Source of the DNA: Pseudomonas sp. UMAB-08
GTDB taxonomy: Bacteria > Pseudomonadota > Gammaproteobacteria > Pseudomonadales > Pseudomonadaceae
DNA: 64,000 nucleotides
Direction: 5' to 3'
Assembly (NCBI RefSeq): GCF_900095225.1
Contig: NZ_LT607432.1
Location: 1 to 64,000, forward strand
Part shown: positions 51,242 through 59,851 of the stretch, in pieces
Position numbering within the stretch: position 1 is the stretch's first letter
Layout: every line of letters starts with the position of its first letter
The notes under the pieces: generated by a model
What the model saw: the letters and a program-made list of their open reading frames with translations, nothing else
Databases searched by the model: none
Told to the model about the DNA's origin: nothing
Translations under genes and position numbers: made by a program

Positions 51242-53707
51242 ATGGCCTCGCCAGCCCTCTCACATTTTCTACCCCGGTTCGGCGTTGCCGCAGCAGTCGC
51301 TGGAGCCCTGAGCCTGGCCGGTTGTCAGCTCAACGGCGGCGGTAGCGACACGCTGCCACCGACCTCTGGCGTGTACCCGCTCAAAGGGTTGGCGCAAAAC
51401 GTTTCGGTACGCCGCAACAACCTCGGCATGCCGCTGATTGAAAGCAACACCTTTCACGATGCGCTCTTCACCCTGGGTTATGTTCACGCCAGTGACCGTA
51501 TCAGCCAGATGGTCGGCATGCGTTTGTTGGCCCAAGGTCGCCTGTCCGAAATGGCCGGCCCCAGCGCGCTGGAAATCGACCGCCTGATGCGCTCGGTCAA
51601 CCTGAAGAAAAGCGCCAGCGAGCTGTACAACGGTTCTTCGCCACGCCTGAAACGCTTCTTTGAAGTCTATGCGCGCGGCGTTAACGCCTACCTGTTCCGC
51701 TACCGCGACAAGTTGCCGGCGGATTTGGCTGCGTCTGGTTACCATCCTGAGTACTGGAAACCGGAAGACTCTGCGCTGATCTTCAGCCTGCTGAACTTCG
51801 GCGTGTCAAAAAACCTCCAGGAAGAACTGTCATCCCTGGTGTTGGCGCAAAAAGTCGGCGCGGACAAACTCGCCTGGCTAATCCCGACCTACCCCGATGA
51901 AGAGTTGCCGTTCGCAGAAGCCGACAAGCTCAAGGGTTTGAACCTTGGCCAGGTGTCCGGGCTGAGCGATCTGAATCGAGTCGCCAGCCAACTGTCCGAC
52001 CTGAACATGCTCGGTGTGGCGGCCTCCAACAACTGGGCGATCTCGCCACAGCGCAGCAGGAGCGGCAAAAGCCTGCTGGCCAACGACATACACCAGAGCG
52101 CAAAACTGCCTTCTGCGTGGAACTTCGTGCAGATCCGCGCCCCGAAATATCAGGCTGCCGGCGTCTCCATTGCAGGCCTGCCCTTAGTGATGGCGGGCTT
52201 CAACGGCAAGCTGGCGTGGAGCATGAACGGGGTCATGGGCGACAATCAGGACCTGTTCATCGAGAAGCTCAAACGCGAAAACAACACACTGTTCTACATG
52301 GCCGATGGCAAATGGCAGCCCGCCATCGTTCGCAATGAAACCTTCTTCGTCAAAGGAGAACGCCCCGTTCGCGAAGCCATCTACGAAACGCGTCACGGGC
52401 CGCTGCTCAACAGCGCGCTGGGCGAACGAACAAGCCCGCAACAACCGGTGCAACTGAACAGCGGTTTTGGTTTGGCCCTGCAAACACCAGACTTCAAAGA
52501 CGACAAAAGCATGGACGCGTTCTTCAACCTGTCCCGCGCTCAAAGCGTCGAAAAAGCCTCCGATGCCAGCCGCGAAATTCGCGCCATAGCCCTGAACATG
52601 GTGTTCGCCGATGCGCAGAACATCGGCTGGCAAGTCACCGGCCGCTTCCCGAATCGCCGTGAAGGGCTTGGCTTGCTGCCGTCTCCGGGCTGGGACAGCC
52701 GTTTTGATTGGGACGGTTTCGCCGACCCGATGCTGCACCCCTACGATCAAGACCCGGTACAAGGCTGGATAGGCACCGCCAACCAGCGCACCGTGCCTAA
52801 AGGTTATGGCATGCAGCTGTCGAACTCCTGGAACTACCCGGAGCGCGCCGACCGCATCGCAGAAATGGCGGGCAGCGGTAAGCAGGACACCCGCAGCATG
52901 ATCGCCATGCAGTACGACCAGACCACGACCTTCGCCGCCAAACTGAAAAAGATGTTCGAAACGCCGGGCATGGCTCAATCGCTGAAACAGGCAATCGAAG
53001 CCCTGCCTGCGGCTGATCGCGCCAAGGCACACGAAGCGTTCACGCGCCTGATGGCATTCGATGGCAAGCTCTCCGCCAACTCGGCCGATGCGGCGCTGTA
53101 TGAGCTGTTCCTTCAGGAAAGTGCCAAGCAGATATTCCTCGACGAGCTGGGTTCTGAAACCAGTCCGGCCTGGAAAGCCCTGGTCGAAAGCGCCAACCTC
53201 TCCTACTCAGCCCAAGCCGATCACCTGCTGGGACGTGAGGACAGCCCGTATTGGGATGACACCCGAACGCCGCAAAAAGAAGACAAACCGACCATCCTCG
53301 CCCGTAGCCTGGCAGCGGCCATCACAGCAGGCGAAAGCCAGCTGGGCAGCGATCACAAGGCTTGGCAATGGGGCAAACTGCACCATTACACCTGGACCTC
53401 GGAAGGCAGCCAGCGCAGCCCCGTGCCCGCCGGCGGCGACCACAGCACGCTCAACGAATCGGCTTACAACTGGGGTCAGAACTTCGATACCCGGCTGATT
53501 CCGGCCACGCGCATCATCGTCGACTTCGGCCAGCAGGAGCCGATGATGGGGCAGAGCACCGGCCAATCCGCCAACCCCGCCAGCTCACATTACGCCGATG
53601 GCATCGACCCTTGGCTCAAAGGCCAATACATGAGCATCCCGATGCAGCCGCAGAACTTCGACAAGGTCTATGGCAAGCAACGACTGACGCTGACACCCGG
53701 CAAATAA
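51242..53707 (+). CDS. quiP: Penicillin acylase-family Ntn hydrolase, QuiP-type acyl-homoserine lactone acylase
   Basis: This 821-residue protein is made as a precursor. The N-terminal signal ends LSLAGC (Cys28), a lipobox. The alpha chain runs to Ala261; autocleavage exposes Ser262 in GVAASNNWAISPQ as the N-terminal nucleophile of the beta chain, the hallmark of the family. The C-terminal KVYGKQRLTLTPGK closely resembles P. aeruginosa QuiP (PA1032) as remembered. QuiP cleaves the amide of long-chain AHL signals and lets cells use them as carbon source. Whether this species makes AHLs is not shown here. AGGAG lies 8 nt before the ATG at 51242. Confidence 0.88.
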   Translation: MASPALSHFLPRFGVAAAVAGALSLAGCQLNGGGSDTLPPTSGVYPLKGLAQNVSVRRNNLGMPLIESNTFHDALFTLGYVHASDRISQMVGMRLLAQGRLSEMAGPSALEIDRLMRSVNLKKSASELYNGSSPRLKRFFEVYARGVNAYLFRYRDKLPADLAASGYHPEYWKPEDSALIFSLLNFGVSKNLQEELSSLVLAQKVGADKLAWLIPTYPDEELPFAEADKLKGLNLGQVSGLSDLNRVASQLSDLNMLGVAASNNWAISPQRSRSGKSLLANDIHQSAKLPSAWNFVQIRAPKYQAAGVSIAGLPLVMAGFNGKLAWSMNGVMGDNQDLFIEKLKRENNTLFYMADGKWQPAIVRNETFFVKGERPVREAIYETRHGPLLNSALGERTSPQQPVQLNSGFGLALQTPDFKDDKSMDAFFNLSRAQSVEKASDASREIRAIALNMVFADAQNIGWQVTGRFPNRREGLGLLPSPGWDSRFDWDGFADPMLHPYDQDPVQGWIGTANQRTVPKGYGMQLSNSWNYPERADRIAEMAGSGKQDTRSMIAMQYDQTTTFAAKLKKMFETPGMAQSLKQAIEALPAADRAKAHEAFTRLMAFDGKLSANSADAALYELFLQESAKQIFLDELGSETSPAWKALVESANLSYSAQADHLLGREDSPYWDDTRTPQKEDKPTILARSLAAAITAGESQLGSDHKAWQWGKLHHYTWTSEGSQRSPVPAGGDHSTLNESAYNWGQNFDTRLIPATRIIVDFGQQEPMMGQSTGQSANPASSHYADGIDPWLKGQYMSIPMQPQNFDKVYGKQRLTLTPGK

Positions 53708-53713
53708 TGGGAG

Positions 53714-53734
53714 GCGGCGTGTCTGGCACGCCGC
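53714..53734 (+). other. Hairpin after quiP in a 311-nt gap
   Basis: GCGGCGTG (53714-53721) and CACGCCGC (53727-53734) form an 8-bp stem over 5 nt, 7 nt past the quiP stop, with no T run. It may end the quiP message weakly. The rest of the gap to 54018 is non-coding and should hold the promoter of the amino-acid transporter operon; no operator stands out. Confidence 0.4.
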
Positions 53735-54018
53735 ATCGCCCCACGATGGGGCGTCGTCCGCACGTGTGCTCGACGGACGATTCCAGCGTGCTCGTTTTAG
53801 TGGCATATTGGCCCGCGAAGAAACTCGTCTATTCTGTAGCTCGTTCTGAGCTCGCAATGAGCGCGCATCGATCAAAGTCATCATTGCGACAACTCTGTAC
53901 ATTTAAAACGCACGTTCGTCTCTTTGGTTCAAAAATTGCTATCTTCTTCGGGTCTGGCGCTCGCCGGTAGCAAGCCTCGCGTGTTCCCAACGCTCATTTT
54001 GGTTTTAAGGACTGATCA

Positions 54019-54801
54019 ATGAAAAAAGCATGGCTGACCCTTTCCGCATTGGCTATTTGTCTGGCCGCTGGTAATGCAATGGCCAAGGAATACAAGGAAT
54101 TGCGTTTCGGCGTCGATCCTTCTTATGCGCCTTTCGAATCAAAAGCCGCCGATGGCAGCCTGGTGGGCTTCGATATCGATCTGGGCAATGCGATTTGCGC
54201 CGAGCTGAAAGTTAAATGCAAATGGGTCGAGAGCGATTTCGACGGCATGATTCCGGGCCTGAAAGCCAACAAATTCGACGGCGTTATCTCGTCGATGACC
54301 GTTACAGATGCGCGGATGAAGGTGATCGACTTCTCCAATGAGCTGTTCTCCGGCCCGACTTCGCTGGTGTTCAAGAAAGGCGCTGGCGTAACCGCCGACC
54401 CTGCAACACTCAAAGGCAAGAAAGTTGGCTATGAGCAAGGCACCATTCAGGAAGCCTACGCCAAGGCCGTATTGGACAAAGCGGGTGTAACAACCCAGGC
54501 CTATGCGAACCAGGACCAGGTTTATGCTGACCTGACTTCCGGCCGTCTCGATGCCGCAGTGCAAGACATGCTGCAAGCTGAACTGGGCTTTTTGAAGTCG
54601 CCAGCAGGTGCCGGCTTCGAAGTCAGCGAGGCTATCAACGATCCACTGTTGCCGGCAAAAACGGCAATCGGTATCTCGAAAGGTAACAAAGACCTGAAGG
54701 CACTGCTGGATAAAGGTATCAAAGCGTTACACGACGATGGCAAATATGCAGAAATCCAGAAAAAACACTTTGGCGATCTGAACCTGTACAGCGGTAAATA
54801 A
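54019..54801 (+). CDS. Basic amino-acid ABC transporter, periplasmic binding protein (ArgT/HisJ/AotJ family)
   Basis: This is a 260-residue protein. The signal peptide ends LAAGNAMA and is cleaved before KEYKELRF. The two-lobed polar amino-acid fold is clear: FGVDPSYAPFESKAADGSLV, then GFDIDLGNAICAELKVKC with the family's disulphide Cys pair, the SSMTVTDARMKVIDFS segment whose Arg binds the ligand carboxylate, and RLDAAVQDML. Ligands in this family are Arg, Lys, Orn or His; I cannot choose. The gene order (binding protein, two permeases, M14-type enzyme, ATPase) is that of P. aeruginosa aotJQMOP. AAGGA lies 7 nt before the ATG. Confidence 0.92.
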   Translation: MKKAWLTLSALAICLAAGNAMAKEYKELRFGVDPSYAPFESKAADGSLVGFDIDLGNAICAELKVKCKWVESDFDGMIPGLKANKFDGVISSMTVTDARMKVIDFSNELFSGPTSLVFKKGAGVTADPATLKGKKVGYEQGTIQEAYAKAVLDKAGVTTQAYANQDQVYADLTSGRLDAAVQDMLQAELGFLKSPAGAGFEVSEAINDPLLPAKTAIGISKGNKDLKALLDKGIKALHDDGKYAEIQKKHFGDLNLYSGK

Positions 54802-54807
54802 CATCCC

Positions 54808-54862
54808 AACGCCCGTCGATTTCAGGTGAAAATCTGTCACCCGATTCGATGGGCGTTTTTTT
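54808..54862 (+). terminator. Terminator between the binding-protein and permease genes
   Basis: AACGCCCGTCGA (54808-54819) pairs with TCGATGGGCGTT (54846-54857; one G-U pair), with an inner GGTGA/TCACC stem, followed by a seven-T run ending at 54862. Partial termination here would make more binding protein than permease. Confidence 0.8.
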
Positions 54863-54882
54863 GACCGCAAAAGGTTTGATCC

Positions 54883-55611
54883 ATGTTTGACGAAATGCTG
54901 CAAACCCTTGGATTGTCCGCCTTCAGCTTGAAAGGCTTCGGCCCGCTGCTGCTTCAAGGCACCTGGATGACCATCAAATTATCGCTACTGTCGCTGCTGG
55001 TGAGCATCGTGCTCGGCCTGATCGGCGCCAGCTGCAAACTTTCGAGTCTGCGCATAGTGCGCATACCGGCGCAGCTCTACACCACATTGATCCGCGGCGT
55101 GCCCGATCTGGTGTTGATGCTGCTGATTTTCTACAGCTTGCAAACCTGGCTGACCGGTCTCACAGAAGCCATGGACTGGGACTACATCGAAATCGACCCG
55201 TTCGCGGCCGGGGTCATCACCCTCGGGTTTATCTATGGCGCCTATTTCACCGAAACGTTCCGTGGCGCGATTCTCTCCGTCCCACGCGGGCAGGTCGAAG
55301 CCGCCACCGCGTATGGTTTGAAACGCAGCCAACGCTTCCGTTTCGTGGTGTTCCCGCAAATGATGCGTTTCGCCCTGCCAGGCATCGGCAACAACTGGAT
55401 GGTGATGCTCAAGGCCACCGCGCTGGTGTCGATCATCGGCCTCGCCGATCTGGTCAAAGCCGCTCAGGATGCAGGCAAAAGCACGTATCAACTGTTTTTC
55501 TTTCTGGTCGTGGCCGCACTGATCTACCTTCTGATCACCAGCATTTCCAACGTTGCTTTGCGCTGGGCCGAACGACGCTATGCCGCAGGTAGCCGGGAGG
55601 CACAACGATGA
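54883..55611 (+). CDS. Basic amino-acid ABC transporter permease (HisQ/AotQ family)
   Basis: This is a 242-residue inner-membrane permease with five helices. The polar amino-acid permease opening LLQGTWMTIKLSLLSLLVSI is followed by TTLIRGVPDLVLMLLIFYSL (the R-G-x-P signature near residue 70) and the EAA loop GAILSVPRGQVEAATAYGLK near 135, which contacts the ATPase. It pairs with the next gene's product. The stop overlaps that start (ATGA). Confidence 0.92.
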   Translation: MFDEMLQTLGLSAFSLKGFGPLLLQGTWMTIKLSLLSLLVSIVLGLIGASCKLSSLRIVRIPAQLYTTLIRGVPDLVLMLLIFYSLQTWLTGLTEAMDWDYIEIDPFAAGVITLGFIYGAYFTETFRGAILSVPRGQVEAATAYGLKRSQRFRFVVFPQMMRFALPGIGNNWMVMLKATALVSIIGLADLVKAAQDAGKSTYQLFFFLVVAALIYLLITSISNVALRWAERRYAAGSREAQR

Positions 55612-56318
55612 TCGAACTTCTCCAGGATTACTGGCGGCCCTTCCTTTATAGCGACGGCTACCACATCACCGGCCTGGCCATGACCATGTGGCTGCTCAGC
55701 GCTTCGATCGCTATCGGCTTTGTGGTATCGATCCCGCTGTCTATCGCCCGGGTGTCGCGCAAGTTCTGGGTGCGCTTGCCGGTACAGTTCTACACCTACC
55801 TGTTTCGTGGAACACCGCTGTATATCCAGCTGCTGATTTGCTACACCGGTATCTACAGCATCGCCGCCGTGCGTGCCCAGCCATTGCTGGATGCGTTTTT
55901 CCGCGACGCGATGAATTGCACGATTCTGGCGTTCGCCCTGAACACGTGTGCTTACACCACGGAGATTTTCGCCGGGGCGATTCGCAGCATGCACCATGGT
56001 GAAGTCGAAGCGGCCAAAGCCTACGGGCTCAGCGGCTGGAAACTCTATGCCTACGTGATCATGCCATCGGCACTACGACGTTCGCTGCCGTTCTACAGCA
56101 ACGAAGTCATTCTGATGCTGCACTCGACCACCGTGGCCTTCACCGCGACCGTGCCGGACATTCTCAAGGTGGCGAGGGACGCCAACTCGGCGACCTTCAT
56201 GACCTTCCAGTCCTTTGGTATCGCCGCCCTGATTTACTTGACGATCACCTTTGCCCTGGTCGGCCTGTTCCGATTGGCCGAGCGCCGTTGGCTGGCGTTC
56301 CTGGGGCCGGCTCACTAG
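55608..56318 (+). CDS. Basic amino-acid ABC transporter permease (HisM/AotM family)
   Basis: This is a 236-residue inner-membrane permease, partner of the previous one. FYTYLFRGTPLYIQLLICYT carries the RGTP signature near residue 70, and AGAIRSMHHGEVEAAKAYGL is the EAA loop near 130. The C-terminal helix ends in a short basic tail (LAERRWLAFLG). The start overlaps the first permease by 4 nt, giving translational coupling and equal amounts, as a heterodimer needs. Confidence 0.92.
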   Translation: MIELLQDYWRPFLYSDGYHITGLAMTMWLLSASIAIGFVVSIPLSIARVSRKFWVRLPVQFYTYLFRGTPLYIQLLICYTGIYSIAAVRAQPLLDAFFRDAMNCTILAFALNTCAYTTEIFAGAIRSMHHGEVEAAKAYGLSGWKLYAYVIMPSALRRSLPFYSNEVILMLHSTTVAFTATVPDILKVARDANSATFMTFQSFGIAALIYLTITFALVGLFRLAERRWLAFLGPAH

Positions 56319-56328
56319 GACTTTTTTC

Positions 56329-57447
56329 ATGCGCCACCACACGCACAATCTGCTCGCCCCGCTGCCCGGGACCGCGCGGCAGATCCACAGTTTTCATTAC
56401 GGCCCGGAAAACTCTGGCTGCAAGGTTTATATCCAGGCGTCCCTGCATGCGGACGAATTGCCCGGCATGCTGGTGGCCTGGTACCTGAAGCAGCGTCTGG
56501 CCGAGCTGGAAAGCGCCGGCCTGCTGTTGGGCGAAATCGTCATCGTCCCGGTCGCCAACCCCATCGGCCTGGAACAAGTGCTGATGGACATCCCGCTGGG
56601 TCGCTACGAGCTGGAGAGCGGGCAGAACTTCAATCGCTGGTTTGTCGATTTGAGCCTGCAGGTCGGTGACGATGTCGAAGCGCGGCTCAATGATGACCCG
56701 CAGCACAACCTTGAACTGATCCGCAGCAGCCTGCGCGCGGCGTTGTCAGCCCAGGTCGTTGATACACAGTTGCAATCGCAACGGCTGACCCTGCAACGTC
56801 TGGCGTGTGATGCCGACATAGTGCTGGACCTGCATTGTGATTTCGAAGCGGTGGAGCACCTTTACACCACTCCCGAGGCCTGGCCTCAAGTCGAGGCGCT
56901 GTCACGCTACCTGGGCGCTCAGGCCAGCCTGTTGGCCACCGATTCCGGCGGGCAATCGTTCGATGAATGCTTCACCCTGCTTTGGTGGCAATTGCAGCAG
57001 CGCTTCGGCGCACGCTTTGCAGTCCCCATGGGCAGCTTTTCGGTGACCCTGGAATTGCGCGGCCAAGGCGACGTCAATCACGCCCTGGCCAGCCGCGACT
57101 GTCAGGCACTGATCAACTATTTGACGCAGCACGGCGTGATCGCCGGAGATCCGGCCCCCCAGCCAGAGCTGTTGTACCCGGCAACACCGCTGGCCGGTGT
57201 CGAGCCGGTCGCAACGCCGGTCGGCGGTCTGCTGGTGTTCTGTGCCCAACCCGGTGAGTTTCTGGAAGCCGGGCAACAAATCGCCGAAATCATCGATCCG
57301 ATCAGCGATCGGGTAACGCCGATCCACACTCTCAATCCCGGCTTGTTGTATGCCCGCTCCTTGCGGCGCATGGCGACCGCCGGCATGGTCATCGCTCACG
57401 TCGCAGGCACCGAAGCCTACCGTAGCGGTTACCTGCTTTCTCCTTAA
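56329..57447 (+). CDS. Succinylglutamate desuccinylase/aspartoacylase-family protein (AotO-like)
   Basis: This is a 372-residue cytosolic M14-type metalloenzyme. Zinc ligands are His and Glu in YIQASLHADELPG (near residue 40) and His in DIVLDLHCDFE (near 165). A catalytic Glu in VTLELRGQGDVN fits the family, and a C-terminal barrel (GGLLVFCAQPGEFLEAGQQI) resembles the aspartoacylase end domain. It sits inside the transporter operon between permease and ATPase genes, just as aotO does in aotJQMOP, where its function is unknown. It may deacylate an imported arginine derivative; that is speculation. AGGA lies 9 nt before the ATG. Confidence 0.85.
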   Translation: MRHHTHNLLAPLPGTARQIHSFHYGPENSGCKVYIQASLHADELPGMLVAWYLKQRLAELESAGLLLGEIVIVPVANPIGLEQVLMDIPLGRYELESGQNFNRWFVDLSLQVGDDVEARLNDDPQHNLELIRSSLRAALSAQVVDTQLQSQRLTLQRLACDADIVLDLHCDFEAVEHLYTTPEAWPQVEALSRYLGAQASLLATDSGGQSFDECFTLLWWQLQQRFGARFAVPMGSFSVTLELRGQGDVNHALASRDCQALINYLTQHGVIAGDPAPQPELLYPATPLAGVEPVATPVGGLLVFCAQPGEFLEAGQQIAEIIDPISDRVTPIHTLNPGLLYARSLRRMATAGMVIAHVAGTEAYRSGYLLSP

Positions 57448-57459
57448 GGACTGCACGGC

Positions 57460-58224
57460 ATGTACAAACTGACCATCGATGGCCTGCACAAGTGCTATGG
57501 CGACAACGAGGTGCTCAAAGGCGTATCGCTCAAAGCAAGCACGGGCGACGTGATCAGCCTGATCGGTGCCAGCGGCTCGGGTAAAAGTACCTTTTTGCGC
57601 TGCATCAACTTTCTGGAAACACCCAATAGTGGCGCCATGACCCTGGACGGCAAGCCCGTGCGCATGATCAGCGACAAGCACGGCATGCACGTCGCCGACC
57701 CTGCCGAACTGCAGCGCATCCGCACTCGCCTGGCAATGGTGTTCCAGCATTTCAATCTATGGAGCCACATGACCGTGCTGGAGAACGTCAGCATGGCCCC
57801 GCGCCGTGTGCTGGGTGTTTCCAAACGCGAAGCCGAAGACCGTGCGCGCAAGTACCTGGACAAAGTCGGCCTGCCGGCACGCGTTGCCGAGCAATATCCG
57901 GCGTTCCTCTCAGGCGGCCAACAACAGCGCGTGGCGATTGCCCGTGCGCTGGCGATGGAACCGGAAGTGATGCTGTTCGACGAACCTACCTCGGCACTGG
58001 ACCCTGAACTGGTCGGCGAAGTACTTAAAGTGATTCAAGGCCTGGCTGAAGAAGGCCGCACCATGATCATGGTTACCCACGAAATGAGTTTTGCCCGTAA
58101 AGTCTCGAATCAGGTGATGTTCCTGCACCAGGGCCTGGTCGAAGAGCAAGGGCATCCTGACGACGTGCTGGGCAACCCGCAAAGCGATCGGCTGCGGCAG
58201 TTTTTGAGCGGGAATTTGAAATAG
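57460..58224 (+). CDS. Basic amino-acid ABC transporter ATPase (HisP/AotP family)
   Basis: This 254-residue cytosolic ATPase has Walker A GASGSGKST near residue 39, the HisP-type MVFQHFNLWSHMTVLENV Q loop, signature FLSGGQQQRVAIARAL near 152, Walker B VMLFDEPTSALDP and the H-loop MVTHEMSFAR. The insert MISDKHGMHVADPAELQRI after the first third is typical of HisP/AotP. It follows the M14-type gene by 12 nt. In P. aeruginosa argR follows aotP; here a small unrelated gene faces the other way, so argR is absent from this locus. Confidence 0.93.
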   Translation: MYKLTIDGLHKCYGDNEVLKGVSLKASTGDVISLIGASGSGKSTFLRCINFLETPNSGAMTLDGKPVRMISDKHGMHVADPAELQRIRTRLAMVFQHFNLWSHMTVLENVSMAPRRVLGVSKREAEDRARKYLDKVGLPARVAEQYPAFLSGGQQQRVAIARALAMEPEVMLFDEPTSALDPELVGEVLKVIQGLAEEGRTMIMVTHEMSFARKVSNQVMFLHQGLVEEQGHPDDVLGNPQSDRLRQFLSGNLK

Positions 58225-58294
58225 CGGGGGAAGCCCTCTCGCGCGGTAGTACGAACCGAGTACACACGCCACTCGCCACGTTCGGGCGTTGCAT

Positions 58295-58522
58295 TCAAAC
58301 GACGGGCTTGGGTGGCGCCTCATCTGGAAGGGTTGGCACACCAGGCTCCGTGGGTTCGGTCGGCTCTTCAGGCTGCTCGTTGGGTGAATCGGGGTCTGGT
58401 TGGCCGGGAATGCCACCGATCATGTTGATCTGGGGGAAAGCGAGCAATGACCACGCCAGCAGGCCCACATGGTTGTGCTTGCTGTCTGCGGCGGGGGCGA
58501 TGCGTTTCGAACTTGACGTCAT
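58295..58522 (-). CDS. Small Pro/Glu-rich protein of unknown function
   Basis: This is a 75-residue protein. Its N-terminal 30 residues contain a short hydrophobic segment (VGLLAWSLLAFPQINMIGGI), and the rest is acidic and Pro-rich with PTEPTEPGVPTLP-type repeats. It has no cysteine and no known domain. AGGAG lies 6 nt before the ATG at 58522, which supports a real gene. It may be secreted or membrane-peripheral; a signal peptide is not clear. Confidence 0.6.
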   Translation of the reverse strand: MTSSSKRIAPAADSKHNHVGLLAWSLLAFPQINMIGGIPGQPDPDSPNEQPEEPTEPTEPGVPTLPDEAPPKPVV

Positions 58523-58630
58523 AGGGCACTCCTGAGTGTCGACTCCCCTCGCTCGGCGCGAGAGGGAACAGTCCAGTCAATAGAGTGCCAAAATGGCCAC
58601 TAATTCCCCTAGCGCCCGATCAACGGCAAA

Positions 58631-59197
58631 TCAAGTACGCGGCAACGTCACGCCGCGTTGACCCTGATACTTGCCGCCACGATCTTTATAAGAAATTTCG
58701 CACTCTTCGTCGGATTCCAGAAACAGCATCTGGGCCACACCTTCATTTGCGTAGATTTTCGCCGGCAAGGTGGTGGTGTTGGAGAACTCCAGCGTCACAT
58801 GGCCTTCCCACTCAGGCTCGAGCGGCGTCACGTTAACGATAATTCCGCAACGCGCATAAGTACTTTTGCCCAGACAGATGGTCAGCACATTACGCGGAAT
58901 GCGGAAATATTCGACCGTGCGCGCCAAGGCAAACGAGTTTGGCGGGATGATGCAGACATCGCTTGTCACGTCGACGAAGCTCTTTTCATCGAAATTTTTC
59001 GGGTCCACCGTCGCCGAGTTGATGTTGGTAAACACCTTGAACTCAGCGGCACACCGCACATCGTAACCGTAGCTCGACACACCGTAGGAGATCAGCCGGT
59101 TAGCGCCTTCACCGCGGACCTGGCGCTCTACAAAGGGCTCGATCATCCCGTGCTCTAGCGCCATGCGGCGAATCCACTTGTCCGATTTGATGCTCAT
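58631..59197 (-). CDS. dcd: dCTP deaminase
   Basis: This 188-residue enzyme deaminates dCTP to dUTP for dTMP synthesis. Substrate and metal-free active-site motifs are present: LGKSTYARCGIIVNVTPLEP near residue 105 and WEGHVTLEFSNTT near 130 (Glu138 region), with YQGQRGVTLPRT at the end. The start at 59197 opens MSIKSDKWIRRMALEHGMIE, the family start; the 23 residues of open frame before it are not conserved-looking. It is a trimer in the cytosol. It lies before mrp and metG, as PA3480-PA3482 do. Confidence 0.96.
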   Translation of the reverse strand: MSIKSDKWIRRMALEHGMIEPFVERQVRGEGANRLISYGVSSYGYDVRCAAEFKVFTNINSATVDPKNFDEKSFVDVTSDVCIIPPNSFALARTVEYFRIPRNVLTICLGKSTYARCGIIVNVTPLEPEWEGHVTLEFSNTTTLPAKIYANEGVAQMLFLESDEECEISYKDRGGKYQGQRGVTLPRT

Positions 59198-59517
59198 GGC
59201 GGTGTCCTGAATAGCGAGGTGGAAAAAGATGTCTGGCATCTTACCGGGCCGGGCCTTCGGGTTCAAAGACTCTAGAGGTCACGGCCATCGATCCGGACCC
59301 GTCTTTAGGCGTGATTGAAAATAATCCTGAACAAGGCATTGGCACTTCTCGAAAAACCAGTTAAGGTGACGTCACTGTGTTGCTTGTGTCACTGAGAATC
59401 TCTACACGATGTTGAATTTCGATCCAACCATCTCCAAGAATTTTTCCTGCTCTTTGCACTCAGTCTCGGCCAGGGTTCTTCCTGTGTCGCAGTTAACTTT
59501 GTCCAAGGAGATACACC
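59198..59517 (+). promoter_or_regulatory. Divergent dcd / cold-shock gene promoter region and long leader
   Basis: This 320-nt gap has no gene. For the cold-shock gene, TTGCTT (59379-59384), a 17-nt spacer and TACACG (59402-59407) form a promoter candidate, which leaves a leader of about 100 nt, as is usual for thermoregulated csp mRNAs. A 10-bp palindrome GTGACGTCAC (59365-59374) lies just upstream of the -35. AAGGAG precedes the ATG by 8 nt. Confidence 0.5.
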
Positions 59518-59727
59518 ATGTCTAATCGCCAAACTGGTACCGTTAAGTGGTTCAACGATGAAAAAGGCTTCGGCTTCATCACTCCACAATCCGGTGACGA
59601 CTTGTTCGTTCACTTCAAAGCTATCCAATCTGACGGCTTCAAAAGCCTGAAAGAAGGCCAACAGGTTTCTTTCGTCGCTACCCGCGGCCAGAAAGGTATG
59701 CAAGCTGAAGAAGTTCAAGTTATCTAA
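59518..59727 (+). CDS. capB: Cold-shock domain protein (CspA/CapB family)
   Basis: This 69-residue single cold-shock domain protein binds single-stranded RNA and DNA as a five-stranded beta barrel. RNP1 is KGFGFI (residues 16-21) and RNP2 LFVHF (29-33). It acts as an RNA chaperone. The sequence is close to Pseudomonas CapB as I remember it; the genome surely has other csp genes, so the symbol is tentative. Strong AAGGAG ribosome site, long leader and a strong terminator suggest high, post-transcriptionally controlled expression. Its position between dcd and mrp is not one I recall from PAO1. Confidence 0.9.
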   Translation: MSNRQTGTVKWFNDEKGFGFITPQSGDDLFVHFKAIQSDGFKSLKEGQQVSFVATRGQKGMQAEEVQVI

Positions 59728-59745
59728 CTTGTACTGAATCGCTTA

Positions 59746-59779
59746 AAAAAAGCCCCGCCCTCAAAAGCGGGGCTTTTTT
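59746..59779. terminator. Bidirectional terminator after the cold-shock gene
   Basis: A6-GCCCCGC (59746-59758) and GCGGGGC-T6 (59767-59779) form a perfect 13-bp stem over 8 nt, with a T run on each strand, so it can also end the convergent mrp transcript. Confidence 0.9.
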
Positions 59780-59851
59780 ACGCCCGTAGAAAATGTAAAT
59801 GCGTTGCTGCGACAGCGTGAGCACCCAGCGGATGCCCACGGCAATACAAAA

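Noticed and set aside
53724..53739. TGGCAC followed by a TCGC-like block, resembling a sigma-54 -24/-12 promoter
   Set aside because: The -12 element does not match TTGC, and the bases are part of the hairpin just after quiP.
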